Shown piece by piece: positions 43,639-55,531 of a stretch of 64,000 bases of DNA. The position numbers and the translations under genes are program-made. The stretch spans positions 62,001 to 126,000 of the forward strand of contig NZ_JANHDI010000014.1 in assembly GCF_024494595.1 (NCBI RefSeq), written 5' to 3'. The notes under the pieces were generated by a model, which was not told where the DNA came from, did not search any database, and saw nothing but the letters and a program-made list of their open reading frames with translations. Position 1 is the first letter of the stretch. Every line of letters starts with the position of its first letter. The stretch comes from Halobellus rarus. Its GTDB lineage: Archaea > Halobacteriota > Halobacteria > Halobacteriales > Haloferacaceae.

Positions 43639-44805
43639 CTACTCCCACGACAGTCCGGTCGTATTCTCCGGCGCGGCGAGCGGGCTCGTCGGCAGCCCCG
43701 GAGCCACCTCGGGGTCGTTGTAGCCGCCGGGGGCGACGTCGTTCGGCCCGTCGGGATAGCACAGCGACGCGAGCAGTTGGACGTGGTCGCGGCCGACGCC
43801 GAGTTCGAACTGCCCGCCGCCGTAGAGCGACACGCCACGGGCCTCGGCCCACTCGATCGTCTCGAACAGCGACTCGGCCGTGCCGAACCGCGAGGGTTTG
43901 ATATTCAGCCACTCGGGCTCGAAGGGCAGCTCTTCGACGGATTCGACGCCCGTGATCGGATAGTCCCACGAGACTCGGTCCTCCTCACCGTCGAAGAGCG
44001 GGCGCGTCTCGTCGGTCAGTCCCGGATCTTCGATGACGGCGTCGGGGAACGCCGAGAGCAGCCGCTCGTAGAGGTCCGGATCCGGATCGGCGTCGACCTC
44101 GGTGCCCTCGTAGAGCCCCTTCAGGTCCAGAATGCGGACCGCCTCGGTCGCCGCGACGGCGTCGACGACGTCCGCGTCCCAGTCGGGCGTCGGGTCCAGT
44201 TTGAACTCGGTGCCGGGGTAGGCGTCCAGGACCGCGTCGAGCCGATCGGTCGTCGGCGGGTCGCCGAGTCGCATCGAGGCGACGAAGCGGACCGGCTCGG
44301 CGTCGCGGTCGACAACCGCCGAGAGCGACAGGCCGTTCTGCCGGAGCGCGAGATCCAGCGCCGCCGACTCGACCGCCCAGCGGCGATAGTGCCGCGCCGT
44401 CTCGCGCTCGGGAGCCTTCGTCGGGAACAGGTCGATCTCGTCGAGGCGGGACGAAAACTCGGCGAACGTGTACTCGCCGGCGAAATCGAACGCCGGCGCG
44501 TCCGCGAGGGCGTCGTGATCTTCGGTGTCGTAGGTGACGTCCTCGCCGCGGCCGGTGTGAACTGATCCACTCGTTCCGGCGTCCGCCGACGCCGGCCCGG
44601 AGAGATGAAACGTGGTCGTCGTCCGGACGAACCCGCTGGAGGTGTCGCGCTCGCGTCGGGTCCGCTCGGCCGATTCGATCGAGAGGGGGAGGTCGGCGAC
44701 GGCGTCGAAGAGGTCGCTCATCGGAAAACCGGTTCGCGCGTCACGGGGAAAAACGTGTGCGTCGACGTCCAGGACGGCAGTCGTCGGGTTCGGAATCTCG
44801 GGCAT
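43639..44805 (-). CDS. enolase superfamily (mandelate racemase-like) enzyme
   Basis: This 388-residue protein has a capping domain and a barrel in the order of the enolase superfamily: ESAALDLALRQ at the domain joint, FKLDPTPDWD (catalytic Lys position), VRILDLKGLYEGT (metal Asp), FPDAVIEDPGLTD (metal Glu), VSWDYPITGVES (metal Asp), LNIKPSRFGTAESL (second Lys). The reaction is undetermined. It lies 29 bases downstream of a DUF1405 membrane protein on the same strand. Confidence 0.85.
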   Translation of the reverse strand: MPEIPNPTTAVLDVDAHVFPRDARTGFPMSDLFDAVADLPLSIESAERTRRERDTSSGFVRTTTTFHLSGPASADAGTSGSVHTGRGEDVTYDTEDHDALADAPAFDFAGEYTFAEFSSRLDEIDLFPTKAPERETARHYRRWAVESAALDLALRQNGLSLSAVVDRDAEPVRFVASMRLGDPPTTDRLDAVLDAYPGTEFKLDPTPDWDADVVDAVAATEAVRILDLKGLYEGTEVDADPDPDLYERLLSAFPDAVIEDPGLTDETRPLFDGEEDRVSWDYPITGVESVEELPFEPEWLNIKPSRFGTAESLFETIEWAEARGVSLYGGGQFELGVGRDHVQLLASLCYPDGPNDVAPGGYNDPEVAPGLPTSPLAAPENTTGLSWE

Positions 44806-44834
44806 CAGTCGTCGACGCCGAGGGCGACGGGCCG

Positions 44835-45614
44835 TCAGTCTCGACTGCCGTCGACCCGCAGCTCCAACTTCTTCACGCGCGTCGCGAGCGCGAAGAACGT
44901 CGCGACGAACGTGAGCACGACCGCGCCGGCGGCCGCGAGCTGAAGCACCGTCGTCCCGCCGCCGATCCCGACGACCGTCGCGTCCGCGAGCGGCAGCGAG
45001 GTGTGGTGCGGATCGCCGACGATCGGGACGAAGTAGTCGACGACGTCGTTGAGGCCGTACCACGCGAGCGCGACGGCGACGGCGCGGACCGGGAACTCGG
45101 AGATCCTGTGGAGGACGAACGCCTGAACGACCATCGCGAGGTGGCTCACGAACAGGAAGACGTAGAGCGGTAGCCACGTCGTCTGCAGGAAGGCCTCCGA
45201 AAACACCGTGAGGACGTACGGCGTCCACAGCCCGAGCTTCCAGCAGCCGAAGAAGGCCAACGCCGCGAGGTACTCGTTCGTCCGACCGAGCTTCCAACTG
45301 GCGAAGGCCAGGGCGATGAAGAGCGTCGCCATCGGGCTGTCGGGGACGAACGGCCACATCGCGACCGGTTCCGCGGCGAACTGCCAGGTGATGAGCGGAT
45401 CCGACAGCGGCAGGGGGTGAAAGCCGTAGTACCAGAAGCCGAACGCGGTCCCGAGGAGGTTGATCGCGACGACGAGCCAGGCGAAGCGGAGGCCGACGTT
45501 TTCGAGCCACGTCGGCAGCGGTGCGAGCCACCGCGGGAGGTCGTCGGCGGTCGGGAGCCCGTCGCCCGAGACGAGGTCGTGGAGTACCGAAGACGACGCG
45601 CGGGACGGTTCCAT
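44835..45614 (-). CDS. DUF1405 family membrane protein
   Basis: This 259-residue integral membrane protein has six or seven helices. Recognised features are NLLGTAFGFWYYGFHPLPLSDPLITWQFAAEPVAMWPFVPDSPMATLF and GCWKLGLWTPYVL, typical of the DUF1405 family in archaea and bacilli. The function is unknown. ATG 45614 fits the family start. Long frames continuing upstream are out-of-frame readings of pdxS. Confidence 0.9.
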   Translation of the reverse strand: MEPSRASSSVLHDLVSGDGLPTADDLPRWLAPLPTWLENVGLRFAWLVVAINLLGTAFGFWYYGFHPLPLSDPLITWQFAAEPVAMWPFVPDSPMATLFIALAFASWKLGRTNEYLAALAFFGCWKLGLWTPYVLTVFSEAFLQTTWLPLYVFLFVSHLAMVVQAFVLHRISEFPVRAVAVALAWYGLNDVVDYFVPIVGDPHHTSLPLADATVVGIGGGTTVLQLAAAGAVVLTFVATFFALATRVKKLELRVDGSRD

Positions 45615-45782
45615 ACCCGACGCTCGAATCCAGGCGAAAAAGCGGTGGCGGTTCCGGTAGCGAAGGGGGAGACCCCTGACCGGGACGGACTCCCGTCGAC
45701 CGCCGCGACCGAGACCCGTCTCTGGCGAATCCATCGGCGGCTCGCGACCGCCGAACGCCACGCCGACGGCGTGACTCAACGG

Positions 45783-45790
45783 TTTAAGTA
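45783..45790 (+). promoter_or_regulatory. TATA box of pdxS
   Basis: TTTAAGTA lies 23-30 bases before ATG 45813, close to the haloarchaeal TATA consensus. Confidence 0.65.
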
Positions 45791-45812
45791 CGTTCGACCG
45801 TAATCGAGAGAT

Positions 45813-46721
45813 ATGCCCGAGGAGACCGATCTGACCGAACTCCGACGCGGGACCGACCTCGTCAAGCGCGGGTTCGCGCAGATGCAGAAGGGCGGCGTCA
45901 TCATGGACGTCGTCGACGCCGAACAAGCGAGAATCGCCGAGGAAGCCGGCGCGGTCGCGGTGATGGCGCTCGAAGCCGTCCCCGCGGACATCCGAAAGCG
46001 CGGCGGCGTCGCGCGGATGGCCGATCCCGCGGACGTCAAGGAGATCGTCGAATCGGTCTCGATCCCGGTGATGGGGAAGTCCCGCATCGGTCACACGAAG
46101 GAGGCGCAGATCCTCCAGTCGGTCGGCGTCGATATGATCGACGAGAGCGAGGTGCTCACGCCCGCCGACGAGCGCTACCACATCGACAAGCGCGACTTCA
46201 CCGCGCCGTTCGTCTGCGGCGCGCGCAACCTTGGCGAGGCGCTCCGTCGGATCGACGAGGGCGCGGCGATGATCCGGACGAAAGGCGAGGCCGGAACCGG
46301 CGACGTGAACCAGGCCGTCCACCACCAGCGCAACATCAAGGGCGCGATCCGCGAACTCGAAGGGAAGACCCACGAGGAGCGCGAGAAGTGGGCTCGAGAG
46401 AACGAGGCCCCCGCCGAACTCGTCCACGAGACCGCCGAGATGGGCCGTCTCCCCGTCGTGAACTTCGCCGCCGGCGGCATCGCGACGCCCGCCGACGCGG
46501 CGCTGATGATGCACCACGAGTGCGACGGTATCTTCGTCGGCTCCGGTATCTTCGGCGCGGAGAACCCGCCGGAGATGGGCGAGGCCATCGTCGAGGCCGT
46601 CAACAACTGGGACGACCCCGACGAACTCGCCGAGATCGCCTCGAACCTCGGCAAGGGGATGAAAGGCGAATCCAACACGGACCTCCCCGAAGAGGAGAAA
46701 CTGCAGGGCCGCGGCGTCTAG
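45813..46721 (+). CDS. pdxS: pyridoxal 5'-phosphate synthase lyase subunit PdxS
   Basis: PdxS builds PLP from ribose 5-phosphate, glyceraldehyde 3-phosphate and ammonia. The 302 residues are highly conserved: [57 protein letters not shown] (Schiff-base Lys region), [12 protein letters not shown] and [17 protein letters not shown]. The glutaminase partner pdxT is not adjacent. A T-rich stretch (46739-46743) after the stop may terminate it. Confidence 0.97.
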   Translation: MPEETDLTELRRGTDLVKRGFAQMQKGGVIMDVVDAEQARIAEEAGAVAVMALEAVPADIRKRGGVARMADPADVKEIVESVSIPVMGKSRIGHTKEAQILQSVGVDMIDESEVLTPADERYHIDKRDFTAPFVCGARNLGEALRRIDEGAAMIRTKGEAGTGDVNQAVHHQRNIKGAIRELEGKTHEEREKWARENEAPAELVHETAEMGRLPVVNFAAGGIATPADAALMMHHECDGIFVGSGIFGAENPPEMGEAIVEAVNNWDDPDELAEIASNLGKGMKGESNTDLPEEEKLQGRGV

Positions 46722-46859
46722 GCCGGCGAATCCACCGTTTTTACTGAATTCCGCGGGTCCGTATCACGCGATAGCCAGACGTAGCGCGTCGGCTGAGAGA
46801 CCGAAGCGGGAGGCGGAACGAAAGAAAACGCGGAGATCGACCAACCGGACGGGAACCGA

Positions 46860-47735
46860 TCAGTACAGCGTCGCGCCCTGACTCACGCGTGTCTGGTACG
46901 CCCGGGACTCGACGCCGGCGTCCGCGAAGGCGTCGACCATCGCCGCGGCCACGTGTCGGCGGTTCGAGTCTCGACACGGCGCGATGACGGCCGGGCCGGC
47001 CCCGGAGACGGTGACGCCCGCCGCGCCCGCCTCGAGCGCCGCCTCGCGGACGGCGTCGTAGCCGGTGATGAGTTCCGCGCGGGCGGGCGTGACGACGCGC
47101 TCGTCCATCCCGAGCCCCACCAGTTCGGGATCGTCGCGGCACATCCCGACCGCGAGCGTCGCCGCCGAGCCGACGGTGTGGACGACGTCCTCCATCGACG
47201 CCGAGGTGGGGACGACGCCGCGGGCGTCGCGGGTCGAGACGGCGATCTCCGGGAGACAGGCCACCAGCGGGATCGAGGCGTCGACGGCGGTGACCGCGTC
47301 GCCGCGGGCGACGGTGAATCCGCCGAGCAGCGCCGGGGCCACGTTGTCGGCGTGGGCCTCGCCGGAGACGACCGCCTCGCCCTCGGCGGCGACCGGGACG
47401 AGTTCCTCCCTGGAGAGGCCCCGGTCGTAGAGGGCGTTCAACGCGACGGCCGCCCCGGCCGAGCTGGCCGCGGAGGAGCCGAGTCCAGACGAGGGGCGAA
47501 CCCCCTTGTCGATCTTGATGTGTGCGGGGGCGTCGAGCGCCTCCGCGACGGCACCGACGACGTTCTTCTCGGGGTCTTCGGGGATGTACTGGCTCCCGAC
47601 GCCGGTCATCTCGATGGTCGTCCGATCGGCCTTCTCGACGCGGACGACGTCGGTGGGGCGGTCGAGGGCGACGCCGAAGACGTCGAATCCGCTTCCGAGA
47701 TTCGCGCTCGTCGCCGGGGCCCTGACCGTCTGCAT
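46860..47735 (-). CDS. thrB: homoserine kinase
   Basis: This GHMP-family kinase makes O-phosphohomoserine for threonine synthesis. The 291 residues show the N-terminal VRAPATSANLGSGFDVFGVAL, the ATP loop VRPSSGLGSSAASSAGAAVALN and the C-terminal GVTVSGAGPAVIAPC, in the canonical GHMP order. A CCTTTTTACC stretch about 30 bases upstream may be the TATA element. It is convergent with pdxS and divergent from the flavoprotein gene. Confidence 0.95.
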   Translation of the reverse strand: MQTVRAPATSANLGSGFDVFGVALDRPTDVVRVEKADRTTIEMTGVGSQYIPEDPEKNVVGAVAEALDAPAHIKIDKGVRPSSGLGSSAASSAGAAVALNALYDRGLSREELVPVAAEGEAVVSGEAHADNVAPALLGGFTVARGDAVTAVDASIPLVACLPEIAVSTRDARGVVPTSASMEDVVHTVGSAATLAVGMCRDDPELVGLGMDERVVTPARAELITGYDAVREAALEAGAAGVTVSGAGPAVIAPCRDSNRRHVAAAMVDAFADAGVESRAYQTRVSQGATLY

Positions 47736-47855
47736 ACGCGTCAGGTTGCCCAACGAGGGTAAAAAGGTAGCGAACGACGGTACCGTGGAACTCGTTCGAG
47801 CGAGTCGGGAGCGTCGGAACGGAAAGCACTTTCCGGCCAGTCGAGTAGGGGGCGT

Positions 47856-49223
47856 ATGATCGGCGTCGTCGGCGGCGGGATCGCGGGACTCGCGGCCGCC
47901 TATCGGTTGCAACGGCACGGCCACGACGTGCGAGTCTTCGAGGCCGCAGACCAGTTGGGCGGCCTCGCGGCCACGTACGAGACCCGCGGTGACGACATCG
48001 AGAAGTTCTATCACCACCTCTCGAAATCGGAGGAGACGATCGTCGAACTCGCCGAAGAGCTGGGGCTCGGTGATCGGATCGAGTGGCGCGTCGGGACCAA
48101 CGGCTACTACGTCGACGGCGTCGTCCACCCGCTCGATACCCCGTGGGAGATCCTCGCGTACCCGCACATGAGCCTCTACGACAAGTTCAGGCTGGGGATG
48201 CTCACCCAGGGGATCGACGTGCGCGGGCTCGTCCCCGACTTCGACGCCTACGACGACCTCTCCGAGTACGAGCACGTCACGGTCCGGGAGTTCGTCGAGG
48301 AACACACGACGAAGAGCGTCTACGAGAACTTCGTCGATCCGCTCCTCGACGGCAAGTACGGGGACAGAAAGGACGACATCTCGGCGGCCTGGTTCCTCGG
48401 CCGCGTTCGGTTCCGCGGGGAGCGGGACCTCCTCCGCGGGGAGATCCTCGGCTACTTCGACGGCGGGTTCGGCGTCCTGCTCGACGCCCTCGTCGACGCC
48501 GTCGGGCGGGAGAACATCGCGACCGACGCGCCCGTGACGGACCTCACCGTGGCGGACGGGCGGGTGCAGTCGCTGACAGTCGGACGCGACGGCAAACAAG
48601 AGTCACACGACGTCGACGCCGCCGTCGTCGCGACGATGCCGAACGTCCTGGAGTCGCTGACGGGCTTCCCCTGCGAGATCGACTTCCAGGGGGCGATCTG
48701 CGGGCTCCTCACGATGGAGGAGTCGCTGCTCGACACCTACTGGCTGAACGTCGCGCACGACGCCCCTTTCGGCGCGCTCGTCGAACACACGAACTTCGTC
48801 GAGCGGGAGCGCTACGGCGGCGATCACCTCCTCTACGTCGCCGCGTACGTCCAGGATAGCGAGGAAGACCTGTGGCGGATGGACGACGACGAGGTGAGAG
48901 AGACGTGGCTCGACGAGATCGAATCGATGTTCCCCGACTTCGATCGGTCCGCGGTCACCGAGTGTCGGGTCGCGCGCAACCCCCGGGCCGCGCCGATCTA
49001 CGAGCGCGGCTACCTCGATCTCGTGGTTCCGTACCACCTCGACGAGGCGGTCGGCGAGGGCGTCTACTACGCCGGGATGGCCTCGGAGGCACAGTACCCC
49101 GAGCGATCGCTCAACGGGGGAATCGTCGCCGGTTACGAGGTGGCCGACCGGATCGAGGCGTCGGGGGAAGCCGACGACGAAACTGAGCCCGAATCGGCGA
49201 CCGGATTCGAGTTCGAGGACTGA
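47856..49223 (+). CDS. NAD(P)/FAD-dependent oxidoreductase (amine oxidase/protoporphyrinogen oxidase-like)
   Basis: This 455-residue flavoprotein starts with the dinucleotide motif IGVVGGGIAGLAAAYRLQRHGHDVRVFEA, followed by GGLAATYETRGDDIEKFYHHL (FAD GG motif). It ends with GVYYAGMASEAQYPERSLNGGIVAGYEVADRI (C-terminal FAD contact). The middle resembles the flavin-containing amine oxidase or UDP-galactopyranose-mutase-like group often near surface-sugar genes, though none are near. The substrate is unknown. Confidence 0.85.
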   Translation: MIGVVGGGIAGLAAAYRLQRHGHDVRVFEAADQLGGLAATYETRGDDIEKFYHHLSKSEETIVELAEELGLGDRIEWRVGTNGYYVDGVVHPLDTPWEILAYPHMSLYDKFRLGMLTQGIDVRGLVPDFDAYDDLSEYEHVTVREFVEEHTTKSVYENFVDPLLDGKYGDRKDDISAAWFLGRVRFRGERDLLRGEILGYFDGGFGVLLDALVDAVGRENIATDAPVTDLTVADGRVQSLTVGRDGKQESHDVDAAVVATMPNVLESLTGFPCEIDFQGAICGLLTMEESLLDTYWLNVAHDAPFGALVEHTNFVERERYGGDHLLYVAAYVQDSEEDLWRMDDDEVRETWLDEIESMFPDFDRSAVTECRVARNPRAAPIYERGYLDLVVPYHLDEAVGEGVYYAGMASEAQYPERSLNGGIVAGYEVADRIEASGEADDETEPESATGFEFED

Positions 49224-49259
49224 AGGAAGTCCGACGATGTTCCGAGAGCGCGTTCGAAC

Positions 49260-49871
49260 TCAGGCCTCGGTCTCGTCGGCGTCGCTCTCGGCGTCGACGT
49301 CCTGGAGGCCGGGCGCGATCTCGACGTCGACGTCCTCGGGTTCCTCGCGGCCGCCGACGCGGACCTCGCCGTCGTCGCCCTCGACGTAGACGTCGTCGGC
49401 GAAGCCGCCCTCGGCGTGGGGGTGCTCCGGATCGTCGAGGCGCTCCGGCGTCGCCGGCGCGTCCGGGATCTCCTTCGTCCGGAAGTTCCCCAGCGGGTTC
49501 GCGATGTCGATGTCGTAGCGCTCGAAGAATTCTTCGTAGCGCTCGTAGTGCGTCTCCAGTTCCTCGACCGGGAACTCCATCATCTCCGTCCAGCCGTGGT
49601 TGTAGAAGTCGAAATTCGCCTGTACGTGCGTGATCTCTCTGGCCTCCGCCTCGGTGAACCCCTCTTCGAGCGCGCGGACGTACGTGTCGAACGTCAACTC
49701 GAAGAACGTCGCCATATGCGGCTCGCGCTCCTCGCGGTGGTCTGGATCGGCCTTTTCGCCGAACACGCGGACGTGGAGGTCGACGAGTTTGTCCGTCGCG
49801 ATGTCGCCGACGACCGGCATCGTCAGCGCCTTCTTCGCCGCGAAGTGGCGGATGTTCTGGCGGAGTTTCAT
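49260..49871 (-). CDS. DUF6149 family haloarchaeal protein
   Basis: This 203-residue protein (from MKLRQNIRHFAAKKALTMPVVGDIATDKLVDLHVRVF) has a conserved helical core and a very acidic tail. The HMATFFELTFDTYVRALEEGFTEAEAREITHVQANFDFYNHGW segment is the most conserved-looking part. The function is unknown. ATTCAAGTTC about 30 bases upstream is a possible TATA element. Confidence 0.75.
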   Translation of the reverse strand: MKLRQNIRHFAAKKALTMPVVGDIATDKLVDLHVRVFGEKADPDHREEREPHMATFFELTFDTYVRALEEGFTEAEAREITHVQANFDFYNHGWTEMMEFPVEELETHYERYEEFFERYDIDIANPLGNFRTKEIPDAPATPERLDDPEHPHAEGGFADDVYVEGDDGEVRVGGREEPEDVDVEIAPGLQDVDAESDADETEA

Positions 49872-49989
49872 CGAGTCGGCGTTGGGACCGGGCGAACTTG
49901 AATGACACGCGTTCACTACCGATGCTGAGCGGCGAAGTCCGCCACGGCTGGGAACACTTCGGAAGCCCCCGCGGTCTCGACTCGGTGCG

Positions 49990-50105
49990 CTCGCTGTGCT
50001 CCTCGTCGTTCGCTCCGCTCACTCCTGCGGTGCTTGCGTCGCGCGCCTTCGCCGTCACTTCGCTCCGCTCGTGACGAGCCATCCACTCGCTTCGCTCGTG
50101 GAGAC
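49990..50105. repeat. cluster of short GC-rich palindromes
   Basis: It includes GTCAC-(12)-GTGAC at 50054-50075 and CCAC-(11)-GTGG at 50083-50101, plus related CGTTCGCTCCGCTCAC and GTGCGCTCGCTGTGC units. They resemble dispersed palindromic elements seen between haloarchaeal genes. Confidence 0.5.
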
Positions 50106-50332
50106 GCCGAGACCGCGGCCCGTTCCATTCCCGCCCGGCAGTTCTCCGGGGCCATCGCCTTCCGAAGGCGTTCTGCATCGTAAAGCCGACGCTGTCTCGT
50201 GGGCGAACAGTCGGCACACCGCCCGCGACGACGTCCTCGCAGCGCCGTCGTCCGTGTCCCGCGTCGACGTGCCGAGCAACCGCGACCCGACGCGGGCCGT
50301 CGTCAGATCACGGGGGCTCTGGCCGCGGGTTC

Positions 50333-50341
50333 GTATATAAA
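50333..50341 (-). promoter_or_regulatory. strong TATA box without an assigned gene
   Basis: On the minus strand the sequence reads GTTTATATAC, a near-consensus archaeal TATA box. The expected transcription start is near 50308. The next gene leftward begins 430 bases away and has its own TATA-like site. Confidence 0.5.
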
Positions 50342-50407
50342 CCTACGTCCGGTCGAGAAACGTCGAGAGATCGAAAAAACAGTCAGTCAGCCGTCGTCCC
50401 TATCGTC

Positions 50408-53653
<3,246 letters not shown>

Positions 53654-53676
53654 CACGCTGTTGAAGTCCGTACATC

Positions 53677-53684
53677 GTAATAAG
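53677..53684 (-). promoter_or_regulatory. TATA box of carB
   Basis: CTTATTAC on the minus strand lies 24-31 bases before ATG 53653. Confidence 0.6.
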
Positions 53685-53748
53685 CCCGGCGAAATACTAC
53701 GAGATGCGAAAAGCCATTTCGAAATTCGTAACGTCTCGCCACGGAGCC

Positions 53749-53973
53749 TCACTCGACGAACCGGTACCGGTAGGGGCTTCCCTCGACGACGTCGATCGGA
53801 CCGCCTCGTTCTTCGATCTGTCCGAGAACGGTCGCGACCCTGTAGGTCGTCTCGAAAGCGTCGACGTCGCGTTCGCGGAGTCGATCCAGAATTTCGCGGG
53901 CGGTTATGGGCTCCTCCGCGTCCTCGAGGACGTCGAGAAGCTGCTCGAACCCGGGTGGCCGGGTCGCGATCAT
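53749..53973 (-). CDS. small winged-helix-like protein
   Basis: This 74-residue protein looks like a minimal winged helix: FEQLLDVLEDAEEPITAREILDRL (helix 1-2), VDAFETTYRVATVLGQIEERGG (recognition helix), VVEGSPYRYRFVE (wing). It may regulate transcription. It precedes carB on the same strand, but the 95-base gap holds carB's own TATA box. Confidence 0.6.
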   Translation of the reverse strand: MIATRPPGFEQLLDVLEDAEEPITAREILDRLRERDVDAFETTYRVATVLGQIEERGGPIDVVEGSPYRYRFVE

Positions 53974-54088
53974 ACTCGCGGTGACGCGCCGGCGACGCTT
54001 AGGTTTCAGTGCGACAGGCGTCGGACGGGCGGGAGCGGCGGGCGGAAAACCGGTCGATGCGGAGAGAACGAGCGTGACGCCGTCCCGC

Positions 54089-54622
54089 TCAAGCGTACAC
54101 GTCGTCTTCGGACAGATCCCGCTCCGCGCGGTATTCGGCGACGAACTCGCTCACGTCGAAATCGAGCATCTGCCGTTCGAACTCCGAGACGGCATCGTCG
54201 TCGTCGGCGTGACTGACGGCGTGTTCCATCAGTTCGACGACGAGTTCGACGACGATCTCGTGTAGCCGTCGCGAATCGAAGTCGGTCACCCAGAGGATCC
54301 CCGCGCCGACGTCGCCGTCGTCGCTCACGTCGGCGGAGACCACCCGCTGGGGAAACTCTTCGAGGACGATGCCCATCAGATGCGCCGTCCCGAACTCCGG
54401 CATCTCCTCGCTGGTCGTCGAGACGGCGTCGCGAAGCACCGAGACGAGGAATTCGGGAACGAACCGCTCCGGAGGATGGACGTCCATCACGACCGCGTGT
54501 GCGTCTCCGCAGGAACACTCGAACTCCCGCATTCCCAGATCGAGCGAGCGGACGGATCTGGTCTCGCCACACGGCAGATCGAGCGTCTCACCGCCGTCGC
54601 CCGGAACCTGCGGTTGTGCCAT
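54089..54622 (-). CDS. DUF5815 family haloarchaeal protein
   Basis: This 177-residue acidic protein has a Cys/His-bearing N-terminal half (LDLPCGETRSVRS, MREFECSCGDAHAVVMDVHPPERFVPEFLV), suggesting a zinc site. A helical C-terminal half ends in RDLSEDDVYA. It matches the haloarchaeal DUF5815 type as far as I recall. The function is unknown. Confidence 0.7.
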   Translation of the reverse strand: MAQPQVPGDGGETLDLPCGETRSVRSLDLGMREFECSCGDAHAVVMDVHPPERFVPEFLVSVLRDAVSTTSEEMPEFGTAHLMGIVLEEFPQRVVSADVSDDGDVGAGILWVTDFDSRRLHEIVVELVVELMEHAVSHADDDDAVSEFERQMLDFDVSEFVAEYRAERDLSEDDVYA

Positions 54623-54688
54623 AGATTCAGTTGTCGGCGGCAGTGGTTAAACGTCGCGCTCTCGGGTCAGCGTCGCGTTCCCGCCGCG

Positions 54689-54940
54689 TCACTCGCTCGC
54701 GGTCGCGTACAGCAGGGGGCCGACGACGAGGAGCGCCAGACCGAGAAAGAGGTAGTGAACCGGCACGAGCGACTGCGGCGTCAACGCGAAGATCAGCCCG
54801 AACGCCATCGTGTTGAGCGCGAGGAGCTTCTGCGATTTCAGGGGGAGCACGCCCACTGTCGCGAACACGAAGACGAGCAGGAGCGCCTGCCCGACGTTGT
54901 AGTTGAGCAGGAAACTGTCGACGAGCTGTAGGGGGAGCAT
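54689..54940 (-). CDS. small membrane protein
   Basis: This 83-residue protein has three hydrophobic helices (VGQALLLVFVFATVGVLPL, LLALNTMAFGLIFALTP, VHYLFLGLALLVVGPLLYATASE). ATG 54940 is supported by CTTTAATAC about 30 bases upstream on the minus strand. The frame continues upstream to 55060 through non-coding-looking sequence. The function is unknown. Confidence 0.65.
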   Translation of the reverse strand: MLPLQLVDSFLLNYNVGQALLLVFVFATVGVLPLKSQKLLALNTMAFGLIFALTPQSLVPVHYLFLGLALLVVGPLLYATASE

Positions 54941-54998
54941 CCTTGTCCGGAGTTTCGGCGCGAATCGAGTATTAAAGTTCCGTTCTTCGTGGGTGATC

Positions 54999-55020
54999 CC
55001 ACCCCTGTCCGAGGGGGTGG
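54999..55020 (-). terminator. hairpin after the 55024 gene
   Basis: The arms CCACCCC and GGGGTGG are separated by an 8-base loop, starting four bases past the stop of the upstream minus-strand gene. Confidence 0.4.
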
Positions 55021-55023
55021 CAG

Positions 55024-55269
55024 TCAGTTCGGCCCGGTGATGTCCATCGGGCGGATCCAACCGTACCAGATCGCGAAGATCATCCCACCGTATCCGAGCA
55101 TGAATACGAGCGCGCCGAGGTCGTTGTAGCCGAGCTCGCCGAGCAGTCGGCGCACGATACCCGAGCCCGCGATACCGACCACGAGGATCGCTGCCAGCAG
55201 GAGTTTGTCACGGCTCAACTCGAAGAGGCGCTCCTCCCCGTCGTGTTCGCTCCGCGTGTCGTCGCTCAT
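55024..55269 (-). CDS. small membrane protein, haloarchaeal
   Basis: This 81-residue protein has a charged N-terminus and two hydrophobic helices (LLLAAILVVGIAGSGIVRRLLG, LGALVFMLGYGGMIFAIWYGWI). No family was recognised. It is the last gene with chromosomal character before the integrase region. Confidence 0.65.
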   Translation of the reverse strand: MSDDTRSEHDGEERLFELSRDKLLLAAILVVGIAGSGIVRRLLGELGYNDLGALVFMLGYGGMIFAIWYGWIRPMDITGPN

Positions 55270-55531
55270 TGCTCGAGTCTTTGACCTGCAGCATCCTCAC
55301 CCTGTCGGAACGCGGTTATCGCGCGGCGGCGGCGGTGAGATAACGCACCCACGACTGGGTACGTCGGATAGAGCAGCTGCTCTCAGTATATGAGTCGTCG
55401 AAGGTTAGGTGGCTGGGGAGTTGTGGGGCCCCAACCACGGACGGCCAGAGACCGTCCGTGTGGAAGGTGGGCCAACACGGTTTTGGCCGTTTCACCAACT
55501 CGTGCCGCCATATTTGAACCGTTTCGGGACA
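55270..55531. other. structured intergenic region at the likely left end of the element
   Basis: There is no supported gene. Inverted repeats are dense: GTTATC/GATAAC (55315-55344), the 14-base palindrome AGAGCAGCTGCTCT (55370-55383), CACGGACGG/CCGTCCGTG (55436-55460) and GGCCAA/TTGGCC (55470-55488). No tRNA gene was recognised. The attachment site probably lies here, downstream of the integrase, but cannot be placed from one end alone. Confidence 0.5.

Larger units (their letters stand above)
49872..50407. other. gene-free region with palindromic repeats and an orphan promoter
   Basis: No coding frame is convincing in these 536 bases. Positions 49990-50105 hold short GC-rich palindromes built on CGCTCCGCTC/CGCTTCGCTC, and 50333-50341 holds a near-perfect TATA box facing left with no gene behind it. 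The minus-strand frame through the repeats (rich in ERSE/SERSERR) looks like a translated repeat. Confidence 0.6.

Noticed and set aside
46741-47829. Long Arg-rich minus-strand frame across thrB
   Set aside because: It is the shadow of thrB. The GHMP kinase frame has all family motifs, while this one is Arg/Gly-rich without any.
49111-50217. Minus-strand frame with ERSEWMARHERSE-like repeats upstream of the DUF6149 gene
   Set aside because: It is a translation of palindromic intergenic repeats, running out of frame over the DUF6149 gene.
55495-55530. GGTTCAAAT on the minus strand near the integrase as a tRNA attachment site
   Set aside because: The flanks do not pair as a T-arm and no other tRNA part is present, so no tRNA call is made.
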